DNA of 64,000 nucleotides. Origin: Paraburkholderia sp. FT54. GTDB taxonomy: Bacteria; Pseudomonadota; Gammaproteobacteria; Burkholderiales; Burkholderiaceae. The notes below the pieces were generated by a model. That model made no database searches. It worked only from the letters and a program-made list of their open reading frames with translations, and had not been told where the DNA came from. The translations under genes and the position numbers were made by a program. The DNA lies in assembly GCF_031585635.1 (NCBI RefSeq), contig NZ_CP134196.1, positions 1,054,001 through 1,118,000 of the forward strand. The letters are read 5' to 3'. Below, piece after piece: positions 20,149 to 28,410 of the stretch. Within the stretch, counting starts at the first letter, position 1; the number at the start of each line of letters is the position of its first letter.

Positions 20149-20847
20149 ATGCTCACACACAGACGTTGGGATTCATTGGATGGGGCGAAACGCGGCTGGC
20201 TGCGCGCGAAACACCATTTCGCGGTCAGCGCGGACGGCAATCCCGCGCACGCCGCGTTAGGTCCTCTGATTGTCTGGAACGACGACGAAATCGCAGTCGG
20301 CAGCGGTTTCCCCATGCACGGGCACCGTGACATGGAGATCGTCACTTATGTGCGCCAGGGCCTGCTCGGGCATCGAGACACCTTGGGTTCCGAGCAAACG
20401 ATCCACGCCGGCGACGTTCAGGTCATGAGCGCCGGCACGGGTATACGCCACGCCGAGTTCAACAAGGGCGAGATACCGCTCAAGCTTTACCAGATCTGGC
20501 TGCTGCCGCGTGAAACCGGTAGTGAACCCGCATGGGGTACCCGGCCGTTTCCCAAAAGCAACCGGTCGGGGCGCTTCGTAGTTCTTGCCAGCGGGTTTGC
20601 CCACGATGAAGGTGCGCTTCCTGTTCGCGCCGATGCGCGTGTGCTTGGCGCAATGCTGAAGACAGGCGAAAGCGTTCGACACCAGTTGGGTCCGGCGCGA
20701 CGCGCCTATCTGGTCGTGGCCTCGGGACGCATCGAAGTGAATGGCGAGCCCGTTGGGCCGCTAGACGGCGTAGCAATCACGAAAGTCGCCACGGCGCAGA
20801 TTTCCGCCCTTGAAGATTCCGAGCTGGTGATGGTGGACGCTGGCTAA
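20149..20847 (+). CDS. pirin family protein (YhaK-like bicupin)
   Basis: The 232-residue product has the pirin N-terminal cupin with its metal ligands: the H-x-H pair in FPMHGHRDMEIVTYV, a Glu, and His in GTGIRHAEFN. It also has LKLYQIWLLPRETG and a degenerate second cupin (PARRAYLVVASGRIEVNG). YhaK/pirin proteins bind iron, and some have quercetin dioxygenase activity; a role in redox stress is usual. The start at 20149 follows AGAGG. The upstream open frame from 20047 is not pirin-like. Third gene of the DoxX-WrbA-pirin set. Confidence 0.9.
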   Translation: MLTHRRWDSLDGAKRGWLRAKHHFAVSADGNPAHAALGPLIVWNDDEIAVGSGFPMHGHRDMEIVTYVRQGLLGHRDTLGSEQTIHAGDVQVMSAGTGIRHAEFNKGEIPLKLYQIWLLPRETGSEPAWGTRPFPKSNRSGRFVVLASGFAHDEGALPVRADARVLGAMLKTGESVRHQLGPARRAYLVVASGRIEVNGEPVGPLDGVAITKVATAQISALEDSELVMVDAG

Positions 20848-20957
20848 TTTCGTTTCCAGTACCAGGTCCGCGCGGCCAAATCACAGCAATCAACCTGCTT
20901 CGTGAATGATGCAATGAAGGCGCGGGCAGCCGCCTGAAGCATCAACTACATCCATGT

Positions 20958-21977
20958 TCAACTGCGCGCTGGAGAGGCCTGGCGATCTGGCCGCGCAGCG
21001 TCGCGTTGCCGCGGCGAATTCCTCTGGATGAAGTCGGGCAAATTTCCATGCACCGGATGCGCGACTGGTGCTAAAGCGTAAAGCCTCAACCATTCGCTGT
21101 AACCCGCCACAAGAAATCCTCCCGAGCGTTCTATGTATTGCTGGCGGGACGTTTCATAGACGTCCCGGAGTGCGAACCATGGCACATGCGGCAAGTCATG
21201 ATGAACCAGATGATAGTTGTTGTTCAGAAACAGCAGGCGCCAGAACCACGCCGCTTCGTTGATGACAGTACGATGCTCGTGCGCCTGCGCCGGGCGGTGC
21301 TCCTGAAATGAGCGGATCGAACCCAGCGACAGCGACCCATAACCCACGCCGACGATAAAGACCCACGGCGGGATCGCGCAGACATGTTGCAGCCAGGCCG
21401 TTAGGGCGGCGAGCGCGGCGAAGTGCGCGAGCCACACCGGGACAGCGCGCCAATCGCCGCTTCTGATTCGACGCAGTGTCTCCACGCCCGTCGCGGCGAT
21501 GGCGAACGCCGGCCCGACCAGCAGGCGGCCGACCAACGTATTACGGAAGCGCAGCAGCGCGCGAATCGCCCAACCCGCGCGTCGCCACACGAGCGCGCTG
21601 ACGAAGTAGCTCTCGGGGTCGCGCTCGGGATGCGTCAGATGCGGATCGTCGTGATGCTGAAGATGCGAATCGCGATAGATGCCATATGGGAACCACACGG
21701 CGAGCGGCGCGAAGCCAAGCAGGGCGTTGACGAACGGCGAGCGCGTGGGATGGCCGTGCAGCAACTCGTGTTGCAACGACATGTACCACGTGCCGAGTAT
21801 GGCCAGCAGGAGCGTGGTGAGCGGCAAGCCCAGATCGCGCGCATGCGTCGCCACGCCGAACCATCCACCATAGATCGTCACGATCAGTGCCCAGGTCGGC
21901 CATTGCGTGCGCCATGTCCAGCTTGCCGCCAGGCGGGCGAGCCACTTGCGTTGCGTGTCGTCGAGATAAATCGCCAT
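20958..21977 (-). CDS. membrane fatty acid desaturase family protein
   Basis: The 339-residue product is an integral membrane di-iron desaturase-type protein. All three histidine boxes are present: HELLHGHP, HLQHHDDPH and NNNYHLVHHDLPH. About four to five membrane helices lie around them (for example TTLLLAILGTWYMSLQ). Such enzymes introduce double bonds or hydroxyl groups in acyl lipids or related substrates. The C-terminal tail is Arg/Pro-rich and not conserved-looking. The ribosome-binding site before 21977 is weak. The gene precedes no partner on its strand and is separated from cdh by 150 bases. The exact substrate is not evident. Confidence 0.85.
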   Translation of the reverse strand: MAIYLDDTQRKWLARLAASWTWRTQWPTWALIVTIYGGWFGVATHARDLGLPLTTLLLAILGTWYMSLQHELLHGHPTRSPFVNALLGFAPLAVWFPYGIYRDSHLQHHDDPHLTHPERDPESYFVSALVWRRAGWAIRALLRFRNTLVGRLLVGPAFAIAATGVETLRRIRSGDWRAVPVWLAHFAALAALTAWLQHVCAIPPWVFIVGVGYGSLSLGSIRSFQEHRPAQAHEHRTVINEAAWFWRLLFLNNNYHLVHHDLPHVPWFALRDVYETSRQQYIERSGGFLVAGYSEWLRLYALAPVAHPVHGNLPDFIQRNSPRQRDAARPDRQASPARS

Positions 21978-22127
21978 GAACGGATCGGTCGGATGCAGGT
22001 TCAGACCGATCCTACGGACCCGCGCGCGTCGCCAGAACCAATTTGTTCAGCAATGCATCTGCTAAATCGTGCTTAGACCGGCGGGCTCGGGCGCGGGCCG
22101 TGACATCCGCCATTGCCGGTCAGGCGC

Positions 22128-22916
22128 TCACGGCGCGTCCGCCACGCGGCAGGCGTGATCCTGCAGACTTTCGGCCGAGCCGCTGCCGTTGTCCACGTCG
22201 AGCCCGCTGTTCACGATCAGCCAGCCGTCCTTGTCAGCGGAGGGCCCCGCGCCCGTCACGAGGATGGTTTGTGCGGCCATCGCCTGAGCGCCCTGGTTGT
22301 CCCGCGCGACGATGCGAAACGGGTTGTCGGCTGCGCCAAGCGAGCTCACGCGCATGATGCGGTAACGGTTGCCGTCGAGCGTGTCCCAGCGCCATTCATC
22401 AGGCGAGTCTTTGGCGTGACGCGCGAGCGCTTCGCTGATATCGCCGCGCATGCAGTCGATATGGATATGCAACTGGTTCTGCGTGCGTCGATATTGCGAG
22501 TTGATTTCGAGGCCGAGTTGATTGTCAGGCAGAGAGCGCTTGACCGACTTCTCGACGTAGGTCCGCGCCTGCCAGGCGTCGACCCAGTAATCCTGCGCAT
22601 GCGGCGCGAGCACGAGCGGACTTTCGATACCGGTGATGCGGTCGGTCGGAATCAGCAGATACTGCGACCTTCCGACGATATCCTTCAGGATCGCGTAGCG
22701 TCTGTCGAGGTCGACGGCCGTGCATTGGCCCGGCGTGCCGGTTGCCTGCTGCGAGGGCACGCAGCGCAGATCGACGATTTTCCACAGCGCGTTCGAGTCG
22801 ACCGCGGCGAGGTGCGCGCATGCGGTGGCGGCCAACCCGAGGGCTAAGGTCGCGGCGATTCGCGCGCCGCGGCGCAAGAGGGCCCGCTGCGGGAGAGCGG
22901 GCGTTGGTGTTTTCAT
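22128..22916 (-). CDS. cdh: CDP-diacylglycerol diphosphatase
   Basis: The enzyme hydrolyses CDP-diacylglycerol to phosphatidate and CMP. The 262-residue product starts with an Arg-rich segment and a hydrophobic helix (IAATLALGLAATACA) with a possible lipobox or signal anchor. It then shows the Cdh features ALWKIVDLRCVP, YLLIPTDRITGIESP and, near the middle, NQLHIHIDCM, the HIT-like H-x-H-x-D catalytic triad of this family. The end has ILVTGAGPSADKDGW. It lies 49 bases after the amidase gene on the same strand; the two are functionally unrelated but may share a transcript. Confidence 0.9.
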   Translation of the reverse strand: MKTPTPALPQRALLRRGARIAATLALGLAATACAHLAAVDSNALWKIVDLRCVPSQQATGTPGQCTAVDLDRRYAILKDIVGRSQYLLIPTDRITGIESPLVLAPHAQDYWVDAWQARTYVEKSVKRSLPDNQLGLEINSQYRRTQNQLHIHIDCMRGDISEALARHAKDSPDEWRWDTLDGNRYRIMRVSSLGAADNPFRIVARDNQGAQAMAAQTILVTGAGPSADKDGWLIVNSGLDVDNGSGSAESLQDHACRVADAP

Positions 22917-22965
22917 CGGCGGATTGGTTGAATTTTTTTAGGTGCTGGCGAAGGTTTTTCCGGTG

Positions 22966-24420
22966 TCAAAGCACCGGTGCCGGCAACGCGCCGAGAAGCT
23001 GCTCGAAGGCAACGCCGATCGCCAGCAGGCGCCGGTCCTCGCCGAGCGGGCCGTCCAGTTCGAGTCCGACCGGCAAGCCGCTTGCCGTCATGCCGGCCGG
23101 CAGCGAGAGGCCCGGAATGCCCGACGTGCCGGCGGGATCGGTGTTGCGCAGGAATGCGTCCATGGTGTCGATCGGCGCCGAACCGTCGATCGAGACCGTC
23201 GACGAGCCGTTCATGTCGTCGATCGGCACGGCGGCGAGGCGCGTGGTCGGAAACAGCAGCGCGTCGAGGCGCTCGTCGGCGAACGTCGCGGCCACGTACT
23301 GCTGCAAGCGCGGCCGCCAATGATTCAGCGCGGCCTCGTAGCGCTCGCCGAGCACATCGTCGAGCACGCCGTCGTAGATCGCGCGCACGTCCGGGCTGGC
23401 GATGCGGGCCGCCATTTCCACGACGGTTTTGACCGGCGCGTCGTTGGAGACGAGCCAGGCGAGCACGTCCTCGCGTGGCTCATGGATCGCAATCGGGCCG
23501 GCCACCATGCGGTTCAGATCGTTCAGTTCGGTCATCGTCACCGGCACGAACACCACGCCCGCCGCTTCGAGCTGCTTCAACGCGGCGCGCGCCACGTCCT
23601 CCACCTGGCGCTCGAGTCCTTCCCAGAGCGGCGCGGGCAAGCCAATGCGCAGGCCGTTCAACGCAACGGCCGGCAATGCGCCGGCGCCGGTGATCACGCC
23701 GTCGAGCAGCGCAATATCGGCGACGCTGCGCGCCATCGGGCCGACGGTGTCGCGTGTATGGCTGATCGGCACCACGGCGTTCGGATCGTGATAGCGCCGT
23801 TCGGCGCCGCCGTTGCCGACCGACGGACGAAACCCCGCCGTGCCCGTCAACGCGGCCGGGATGCGCGTCGAGCCGCCGGTGTCGGTGCCCAGACCCGCGG
23901 GCACGATGCGCGCGGCAATCGCCGCGGCGGTGCCGCCCGACGAGCCGCCGGGAATCAACGTGGGATCGTAGGGATTGCGCACCGGCCCCGCATGCGTGGC
24001 GAAATTCGTACTGGTGATGCCGAATGCCAGTTCGTGCATATTCGCCTTGCCGAGCACGATCGCGCCGGCGTCGAGAAGGCGCTGCACGGAGGGCGCATTG
24101 GTCTTGGGCATGAAGCCCTCGAGCGCGGGTGTGCCCGCCGAGGTCTGCATGCCCGCCGTGTTAATGTTGTCCTTCACGACAATAGGCAAACCGGCGAGTG
24201 GCAAGCGTGCCTTGTCGGCCGCGGGCAACGCGTCGATGCGCCGCGCGGCGGCGAGCGCGCCGTCCAGGTCGAGCGAGGTGAGCGCGTTGAGGCTCGAGAG
24301 CGCCGCCGCGCGCGCGAGCAAGGTGGCCACGTAGTCGGCTGCGTTCAGGCAGCCGGACTGGATCGCGGCGACGGCTTCCGTGGCGGTCAACGCGAGTTGT
24401 TCATCGACGGTCCATGTCAT
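22966..24420 (-). CDS. amidase signature family enzyme
   Basis: The 484-residue product is a GatA-like amidase. The Ser-cisSer-Lys triad is visible: Lys in GLPIVVKDNINTAG, the cis-Ser in IPGGSSGGTAAAIAA, and the nucleophile in GTDTGGSTRIPAAL. The C-terminal part has VPIDDMNGSSTVSIDG and GLSLPAGMTASGLPVGLEL. GatB and GatC genes are not nearby, so it is a free-standing amide hydrolase rather than the tRNA amidotransferase subunit. The family acts on diverse amides and the substrate here is unknown. No signal peptide. Its first 20 bases overlap the end of the gene at 24401-24742. Confidence 0.9.
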   Translation of the reverse strand: MTWTVDEQLALTATEAVAAIQSGCLNAADYVATLLARAAALSSLNALTSLDLDGALAAARRIDALPAADKARLPLAGLPIVVKDNINTAGMQTSAGTPALEGFMPKTNAPSVQRLLDAGAIVLGKANMHELAFGITSTNFATHAGPVRNPYDPTLIPGGSSGGTAAAIAARIVPAGLGTDTGGSTRIPAALTGTAGFRPSVGNGGAERRYHDPNAVVPISHTRDTVGPMARSVADIALLDGVITGAGALPAVALNGLRIGLPAPLWEGLERQVEDVARAALKQLEAAGVVFVPVTMTELNDLNRMVAGPIAIHEPREDVLAWLVSNDAPVKTVVEMAARIASPDVRAIYDGVLDDVLGERYEAALNHWRPRLQQYVAATFADERLDALLFPTTRLAAVPIDDMNGSSTVSIDGSAPIDTMDAFLRNTDPAGTSGIPGLSLPAGMTASGLPVGLELDGPLGEDRRLLAIGVAFEQLLGALPAPVL

Positions 24421-24742
24421 GGCCGGTGTCTCCTTGTGCTGATGAGGTGTCCCGGCGCGCGGGTTTCATGAAGCGCAGCGCGAGGCGCGCCAGCGTGGGC
24501 ACCAGCCTGGGCCGCAGCAGTCTCGTATCGTAGCCGCTCATGCGCCGGTCGTTTTCCGCGAGGCAGAGCGCGAACAGGTCGCGCGCGCTCATGGGTATGG
24601 ACGGCGATCGACGCGCGCCCTTCGGTCTGTACCGCGACATCTGCTTGTGTGCCTCGGAACCGATCTTCACGCGGGCGGGGCCGCGCAATGTCCAGTGGCG
24701 TAGGGCGCGGTCTTCGGCAACATCTGTCAATGTATCGGACAT
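24401..24742 (-). CDS. hypothetical protein overlapping the amidase start
   Basis: The 113-residue product (MSDTLTDVAEDRALRHWTLR...) is rich in Arg and Leu, with KQMSRYRPKGARR in its middle and a helical SARDLFALCLAENDRRM. I do not recognise a family. Its stop lies 20 bases inside the amidase gene, so if real it is cotranscribed with it. The ATG at 24742 is favoured over an open frame to 24835. The ribosome-binding site is weak. It has an opposite-strand frame over it, which lowers confidence. Confidence 0.45.
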   Translation of the reverse strand: MSDTLTDVAEDRALRHWTLRGPARVKIGSEAHKQMSRYRPKGARRSPSIPMSARDLFALCLAENDRRMSGYDTRLLRPRLVPTLARLALRFMKPARRDTSSAQGDTGHDMDRR

Positions 24743-24870
24743 GGCAGGCGTACAGAGGGCGAACTCGATGGGTCGCCTATTCTGGCACAACCGTTCAAAT
24801 GCCGATGCTGAGCGGCGCAAGCCGGCCGGCGCCAATCATGCAGATGACGCTGCTGCTGCGATGGCTGGCG

Positions 24871-25086
24871 TTACTGGTGGTTATCGATCCACATGCGTCC
24901 CCATCGGAACGCATAGGCCAGCGCGTGCTCTTCGTCGAAGAAGTAATCGAGCGCGTCGAATGAATAATGCTGACCGTGATTCGCGGAAGTTTTCTCGATG
25001 GTCAGATTGGCGGCGAACAGGCCATTGGGCATTTGTTGTGCGGCCGGGGCAACTTCGTAACCCTTGTAGCGAATATGTGCGTTCAT
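24871..25086 (-). CDS. small hypothetical protein
   Basis: The 71-residue product begins MNAHIRYKGYEVAPAAQQMP and ends FRWGRMWIDNHQ. It is balanced in charge with aromatic residues spread through it (YSFDALDYFFDEEHALAYAF), which looks like a real small globular protein. I believe similar short proteins occur in Burkholderiales, but function is unknown. The start at 25086 gives the expected N terminus; longer frames upstream are Arg-rich. It sits alone on the minus strand with about 130 bases to the next coding region. Confidence 0.6.
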   Translation of the reverse strand: MNAHIRYKGYEVAPAAQQMPNGLFAANLTIEKTSANHGQHYSFDALDYFFDEEHALAYAFRWGRMWIDNHQ

Positions 25087-25158
25087 GATTTTTGGCAGTC
25101 GTTGTGCCCGCATGCGTTGCGAAAAGGCCGGCACGTCGGACGCAACCCGTAGCGTCAC

Positions 25159-25411
25159 GCGGCCGGTAAATCAGCGGGCAGGGTCAAGCCTAGGCCGCGC
25201 TGCGCAGCGGGTGAACCAATCTTTCGTCGTAAGCAAATCTGCAGGGAAGTGTGTAGGAGCCCCGATCGGATCATATTCGCTGTGTTCGAACACACTATCC
25301 TGCGTCGCGGGCCGCGGGTCTGTTATGTGCCGCACGGTTTGCGCGAACGACCGCGCCGTGGGCCGCTCGAGCGGGTCCACGGCGTCATCGGACGGTAAAG
25401 AAAGAGGGGAG
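25159..25411. promoter_or_regulatory. 253-bp region with a 14-bp perfect palindrome
   Basis: No gene is supported. TGTGTTCGAACACA at 25281-25294 is a perfect 14-bp palindrome, in the stretch that lies upstream of the small minus-strand gene at 24871-25086 and downstream of the FMN reductase gene. Its size fits a dimeric repressor site. The regulator is unknown. The rest of the gap is GC-rich. Confidence 0.4.
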
Positions 25412-26074
25412 TTAAACCGCGTGCAGCAGGCGCGCGGGTTGTGCGTCCTTGAGCGTGTTGCCGGCGAGCGGCGTGGCTTCCGGCGTGCGGTGCGTGTTGA
25501 ACGCCAGCGCGAATTGCGCGGCCTGCTGGCCGACCGTGGCGAGTTGATCGACGACCTTCGCGTCGGAGCAGGTGTCGACGCTGTCAAAGCGCGTTTCCAG
25601 CGTATTGATGCCCGCGCCGAACGGCGTCGGCCAGCCGCGCAGCGCATGGACGATCGAGCGCAACGACGTCAGGACCGAGCCCGCGGCTTGCCAGCCATAA
25701 GCCGTGACGATACAGCCGACCGCGCGGCCATCCAGATACGGGCGTTCGTCGGCGCGCAATTCCTCGAGCGTGTCGAGCGCGTTCTTGACGAGACCGGACA
25801 CGCCACCGTGATAGCCGGGCGTGGCGATGATCAGCGCGTCCGCACGGCGCACGGCCTCGATCAGTTCAAGCTGTTCTTCCGTGCGGTGAGCGTGCTCCGG
25901 AGCGTAATGAGGCAGGCTAAGCAGGAAAGTGCCGCCGAACAGGCGGGTGTTCGCGCCGACGGCTTGCGCGCCGCGCAGCGCGAAGCCGAGCGCGCGCTCG
26001 GTCGACGAGGCGGCGCGCGTCGTGCCGCCAATGCCGATGATGAGCGGCCGGCGATGATGATCGAAACTGGTCAA
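25412..26074 (-). CDS. NAD(P)H-dependent FMN reductase family protein
   Basis: The 220-residue product is a flavodoxin-like reductase of the SsuE/MsuE type. It begins LIIGIGGTTRAASSTERALG (FMN phosphate loop), continues with ALIIATPGYHGGVSGLVKNALDTL and RAVGCIVTAYGWQAAGSVLT. These enzymes supply reduced FMN to monooxygenases or act on quinones and metals. No monooxygenase or sulfonate transport gene is nearby, so the partner is unknown. The start is TTG at 26074, chosen because AAGGAG lies seven bases upstream and the fold starts right after it. Confidence 0.85.
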   Translation of the reverse strand: MTSFDHHRRPLIIGIGGTTRAASSTERALGFALRGAQAVGANTRLFGGTFLLSLPHYAPEHAHRTEEQLELIEAVRRADALIIATPGYHGGVSGLVKNALDTLEELRADERPYLDGRAVGCIVTAYGWQAAGSVLTSLRSIVHALRGWPTPFGAGINTLETRFDSVDTCSDAKVVDQLATVGQQAAQFALAFNTHRTPEATPLAGNTLKDAQPARLLHAV

Positions 26075-26339
26075 CGAAATACTCCTTCGGTAACGGCTCA
26101 CGATGCGTCGGCACGGGGCTGCGCGCGGCGGACCGAGGCGAACCGGACTTTGAAGTGTCATGTTAATCAGCGCCGGGCACGGCACGAACCGACTTTTTGT
26201 TCTAACGATATAACCGCGCGGCGTGTTGCCAGCCTGCGGCGCTCATGCCGCGTGCGCTGCAATGCACTTGAAGCCGCGCTGGATAAGCATATGGCGAAGC
26301 ATTGTTTGGGGGCGCAATGACATCCGGCTATGATCGAAA

Positions 26340-26407
26340 CGTCTCCTCCATGACGCCTCCTTGACATGGGATTCAGCCTCGCCACGCCAGTGGCGAGGTT
26401 TTTTTTT
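26340..26407 (+). ncRNA. candidate small RNA ending in an intrinsic terminator
   Basis: A textbook terminator lies at 26377-26407: CCTCGCCA, a 6-base loop, TGGCGAGG, then nine T. No plus-strand gene ends before it. A promoter-like pair sits upstream: TTGGGG at 26306-26311, a 17-bp spacer and TATGAT at 26329-26334. Transcription from it would give an RNA of about 68 bases. Its unpaired 5' part carries two anti-Shine-Dalgarno CCTCC blocks (about 26345 and 26356), a trait of some regulatory sRNAs. The terminator is directly seen; the RNA is inferred. Confidence 0.4.
26377..26407 (+). terminator. intrinsic terminator without an upstream protein gene
   Basis: Eight perfect base pairs (CCTCGCCA/TGGCGAGG) around CGCCAG are followed directly by nine T. 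The opposite strand would have an A-run, so it works only on the plus strand. It precedes the J-domain gene by about 100 bases. Confidence 0.85.
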
Positions 26408-26508
26408 CGGGCGATGGAGCGGCGCACACCCGGGCCACTTCACGATAAAGCCGTTTTTTGCATGCTACGATGGTCCGCGAAGTGAATCACGGCGAGGTCG
26501 AGCAAGCA

Positions 26509-27192
26509 ATGGCAACTCTTTATGACACTCTCGGCGTGCCCACGCACGCCACGGACGAAGAAATCAAACGGGCCTACCGCAAGGCCGCGATGAAGTGGCA
26601 TCCTGACCGCAATAGCGGCACCGAAGAAGTTGCACGAGCCGCCTTCCAGGAAATCAAGGACGCGTACGCGATCCTCTCCGACGCCGCGCAGCGCAAGGTC
26701 TACGACGCGGTCTACGCCGAGCAGATGCGCGGCTGGGAAGCGCAGCGCGCACGCCAGCATCAGGCGCAAGCCGAGCGCGAGGCGGCCGCGCGTGCCGCCG
26801 ACGAGACCGCGTACGCGGAGATGGTTTCGCTCGCCATGCGTTTCGCCGACGATGGCCACAATCGCGATGTGCTGTTCGGCGTGCTGCTTGGGCGTCAATG
26901 CGAGGCACGGCGAGCCGCGCAGATCGCCGATAGCGTGTCGGCGTTGCAGGCCTCGCGCCGCGAAGCCGCGAAGGCTGAAGCCGAAGCTGAGGCCAATGCG
27001 GCGGACGCGCCCGAGGTGTCCAATGTCCGCGCCCAATCCGAAGCAACTTCAGCGAAACAGGACGCCGCCAGCCAGGCTGCGCCGGCCAGCCGCGCGAACC
27101 CGGGCAAGCGTGAAGAACCCGCTGCCGAGACCCATCCGGCCGGAGTGCTGGAAGGTTTGTGGTTTCAGTTTCTCAACGGCTTGCGCTTTTGA
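26509..27192 (+). CDS. J-domain (DnaJ-like) protein
   Basis: The 227-residue product opens with a J domain (residues 2-70): TLYDTLGVPTHATDEEIKRA, then the HPD tripeptide at 31-33 needed to stimulate DnaK, and AFQEIKDAYAILSDAAQRK. A long charged helix follows (about 80-115, Glu/Arg/Ala-rich, possible coiled coil). After that come a segment with MVSLAMRFADDGHNRDVLF and a low-complexity Ala/Glu/Ser tail. No Gly/Phe region, zinc domain or client domain of DnaJ is present, so it is a specialised co-chaperone. The ATG at 26509 fits J domains best; an in-frame ATG at 26470 is an alternative. Confidence 0.85.
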   Translation: MATLYDTLGVPTHATDEEIKRAYRKAAMKWHPDRNSGTEEVARAAFQEIKDAYAILSDAAQRKVYDAVYAEQMRGWEAQRARQHQAQAEREAAARAADETAYAEMVSLAMRFADDGHNRDVLFGVLLGRQCEARRAAQIADSVSALQASRREAAKAEAEAEANAADAPEVSNVRAQSEATSAKQDAASQAAPASRANPGKREEPAAETHPAGVLEGLWFQFLNGLRF

Positions 27193-27386
27193 CGCTGCAC
27201 GTAGACCGAATCGATATGGAGAGCGGCCTTGAGCGTTGGAATCCGCACTTCTAGAATCAATGACACGTCCGCAGCATGCGTTGCCGGGGTCGCTCGAACG
27301 CCGCCGTGAAGGGCGGCGCGCGCCCGTTGCCACGCGGTCCTGCTTCGTTTGACTTCCACGCAGTCATCCCGGGAGGCACGACGGCC
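27193..27386. other. intergenic stretch of 194 bp after the J-domain gene
   Basis: I see no RNA gene or strong terminator here. The part before 27387 contains GGGAGG about 11 bases before the ATG of the small ORF that follows. The nearby open frames on both strands are long only because stops are rare at this GC content. Confidence 0.3.
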
Positions 27387-27587
27387 ATGTTCACTTTCAT
27401 CATAGTGGTTGCGGTGGCGGCATTTATTCCGTACGTCGCGGCACCCGGCATTGCCAATGGCGTCAAGGCGCTCAGCGCGCCATCCGCAGCGATGTCATTC
27501 GAGACTTCGCCCGCGGCCGCGTCGGACGGAAGCGACGCGGCTAACCGGATCGTGTCCGGCCGACGCGAGACCGACGCCTCTGTCTGA
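27387..27587 (+). CDS. small membrane-anchored or secreted protein, hypothetical
   Basis: The 66-residue product starts MFTFIIVVAVAAFIPYVAAP, a good signal peptide or membrane anchor, and continues with a Ser/Ala-rich tail. GGGAGG precedes the ATG at a slightly long distance. I do not recognise it. Small exported proteins of this type cluster in this part of the window (28411, 30117). It may be a real orphan gene or a chance frame; the signal sequence favours the former. Confidence 0.4.
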   Translation: MFTFIIVVAVAAFIPYVAAPGIANGVKALSAPSAAMSFETSPAAASDGSDAANRIVSGRRETDASV

Positions 27588-27813
27588 AGCGCTCAGGTCT
27601 CAGTTCAGCCTCGTGTGAAGGCTCAATGAAAGCTTGGTGCCTGCGCTGATACGCTTCGGCGCAAGCGCGACGCGCGGTGCCCGTGAGTGAGCGGCCCTGG
27701 TACAAATTCTCGTGGCGCAACAAATTTGAACATCGTAGTGTCACGAGGCCGAAAGACTGGGCCGGCAGAATTGCACACAGAAACAAACAAAAAAACACGG
27801 GTACGGGGTAAGC
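27588..27813. promoter_or_regulatory. 226-bp upstream region of the LMW phosphatase-like gene
   Basis: No gene is supported. The second half is AT-rich with an A-run (about 27781-27796) just before GGGG and the GTG start at 27814. CAAATT and AATTTG about 13 bases apart (27705-27730) form an imperfect inverted pair. I cannot name a regulator. Confidence 0.3.
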
Positions 27814-28350
27814 GTGACCATAAAATATAAGGTGCTGTTTCTCTGTCGCGAGAATTCAGCACGCAGCATCATTGCCGAAGCTTTGTTGCGGGAACTGGCC
27901 GGACACCGGTTCGAAGCATTCAGTGCGGGGCCGGAGCCGGCCGCGCGGGTTCATCCATTTGCGGTCGCGCAATTGCGGCCGGGCATCTCGGAGCTCGGCA
28001 TTCTCAGCCCGAAAAGCTGGCTGGAATTCACCGGCGAATGGGCACCACGCATGGACCTCGTCGTCGCGCTGGACGAATCCGTCGACGCACACCACGCGCC
28101 CGCGTTTCCGGGCGGCCCTGCATCATGCAACTGGACCTTTGCTGATCCGCTCGCCGACGACATCGCCGAGTCCGAGCGCGCGCGCCTGTTCGAGAAGGTG
28201 TTCTGGCAAATCGTGCGGCAGGTCAGCGCGTTTATCGAACTGCCCCAGTACGCGACGCCGGCAAGCGCCGCGGCAACGGCGGCAGCGATTCCTTCGGGGA
28301 TCCCTTCGCTGAGTGCCTCGCCGCCGCGGGTCACGACGTGCGACGCGTGA
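27814..28350 (+). CDS. LMW protein tyrosine phosphatase / ArsC-like protein
   Basis: The 178-residue product has the low-molecular-weight phosphatase fold used also by thioredoxin-coupled arsenate reductases. The phosphate loop is C11-R-E-N-S-A-R17 (C-x5-R) in LFLCRENSARSIIAEALL, and the acid is in FADPLAD (Asp 111). It has the ArsC-like FEAFSAGPEPAARVHPFAV and SPKSWLEF. The last 30 residues are an Ala/Ser/Pro-rich tail not typical of either family. No arsR, arsB or acr3 gene is near, so arsenate reduction is not supported by context. The start is GTG at 27814. Cytoplasmic. Confidence 0.78.
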   Translation: MTIKYKVLFLCRENSARSIIAEALLRELAGHRFEAFSAGPEPAARVHPFAVAQLRPGISELGILSPKSWLEFTGEWAPRMDLVVALDESVDAHHAPAFPGGPASCNWTFADPLADDIAESERARLFEKVFWQIVRQVSAFIELPQYATPASAAATAAAIPSGIPSLSASPPRVTTCDA

Positions 28351-28410
28351 ACACTTTGCGCGGGCGCCGCCTCAGTCTCGGTCAGGCCTGAGGCGCGACG
28401 CCCGCAAATG

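Noticed and set aside
22942..24471. Plus-strand open frame of 509 codons opposite the amidase
   Set aside because: The amidase has its complete Ser-Ser-Lys triad on the minus strand; the opposite frame is Arg/His-rich without motifs.
25412..26074. Sulfonate utilisation (ssu/msu) locus
   Set aside because: The FMN reductase resembles SsuE/MsuE, but no monooxygenase or sulfonate transporter gene lies nearby.
27814..28350. Arsenate resistance operon
   Set aside because: The ArsC-like fold is present but no arsR, arsB, acr3 or arsH gene is adjacent, so arsenate reduction is not supported by context.
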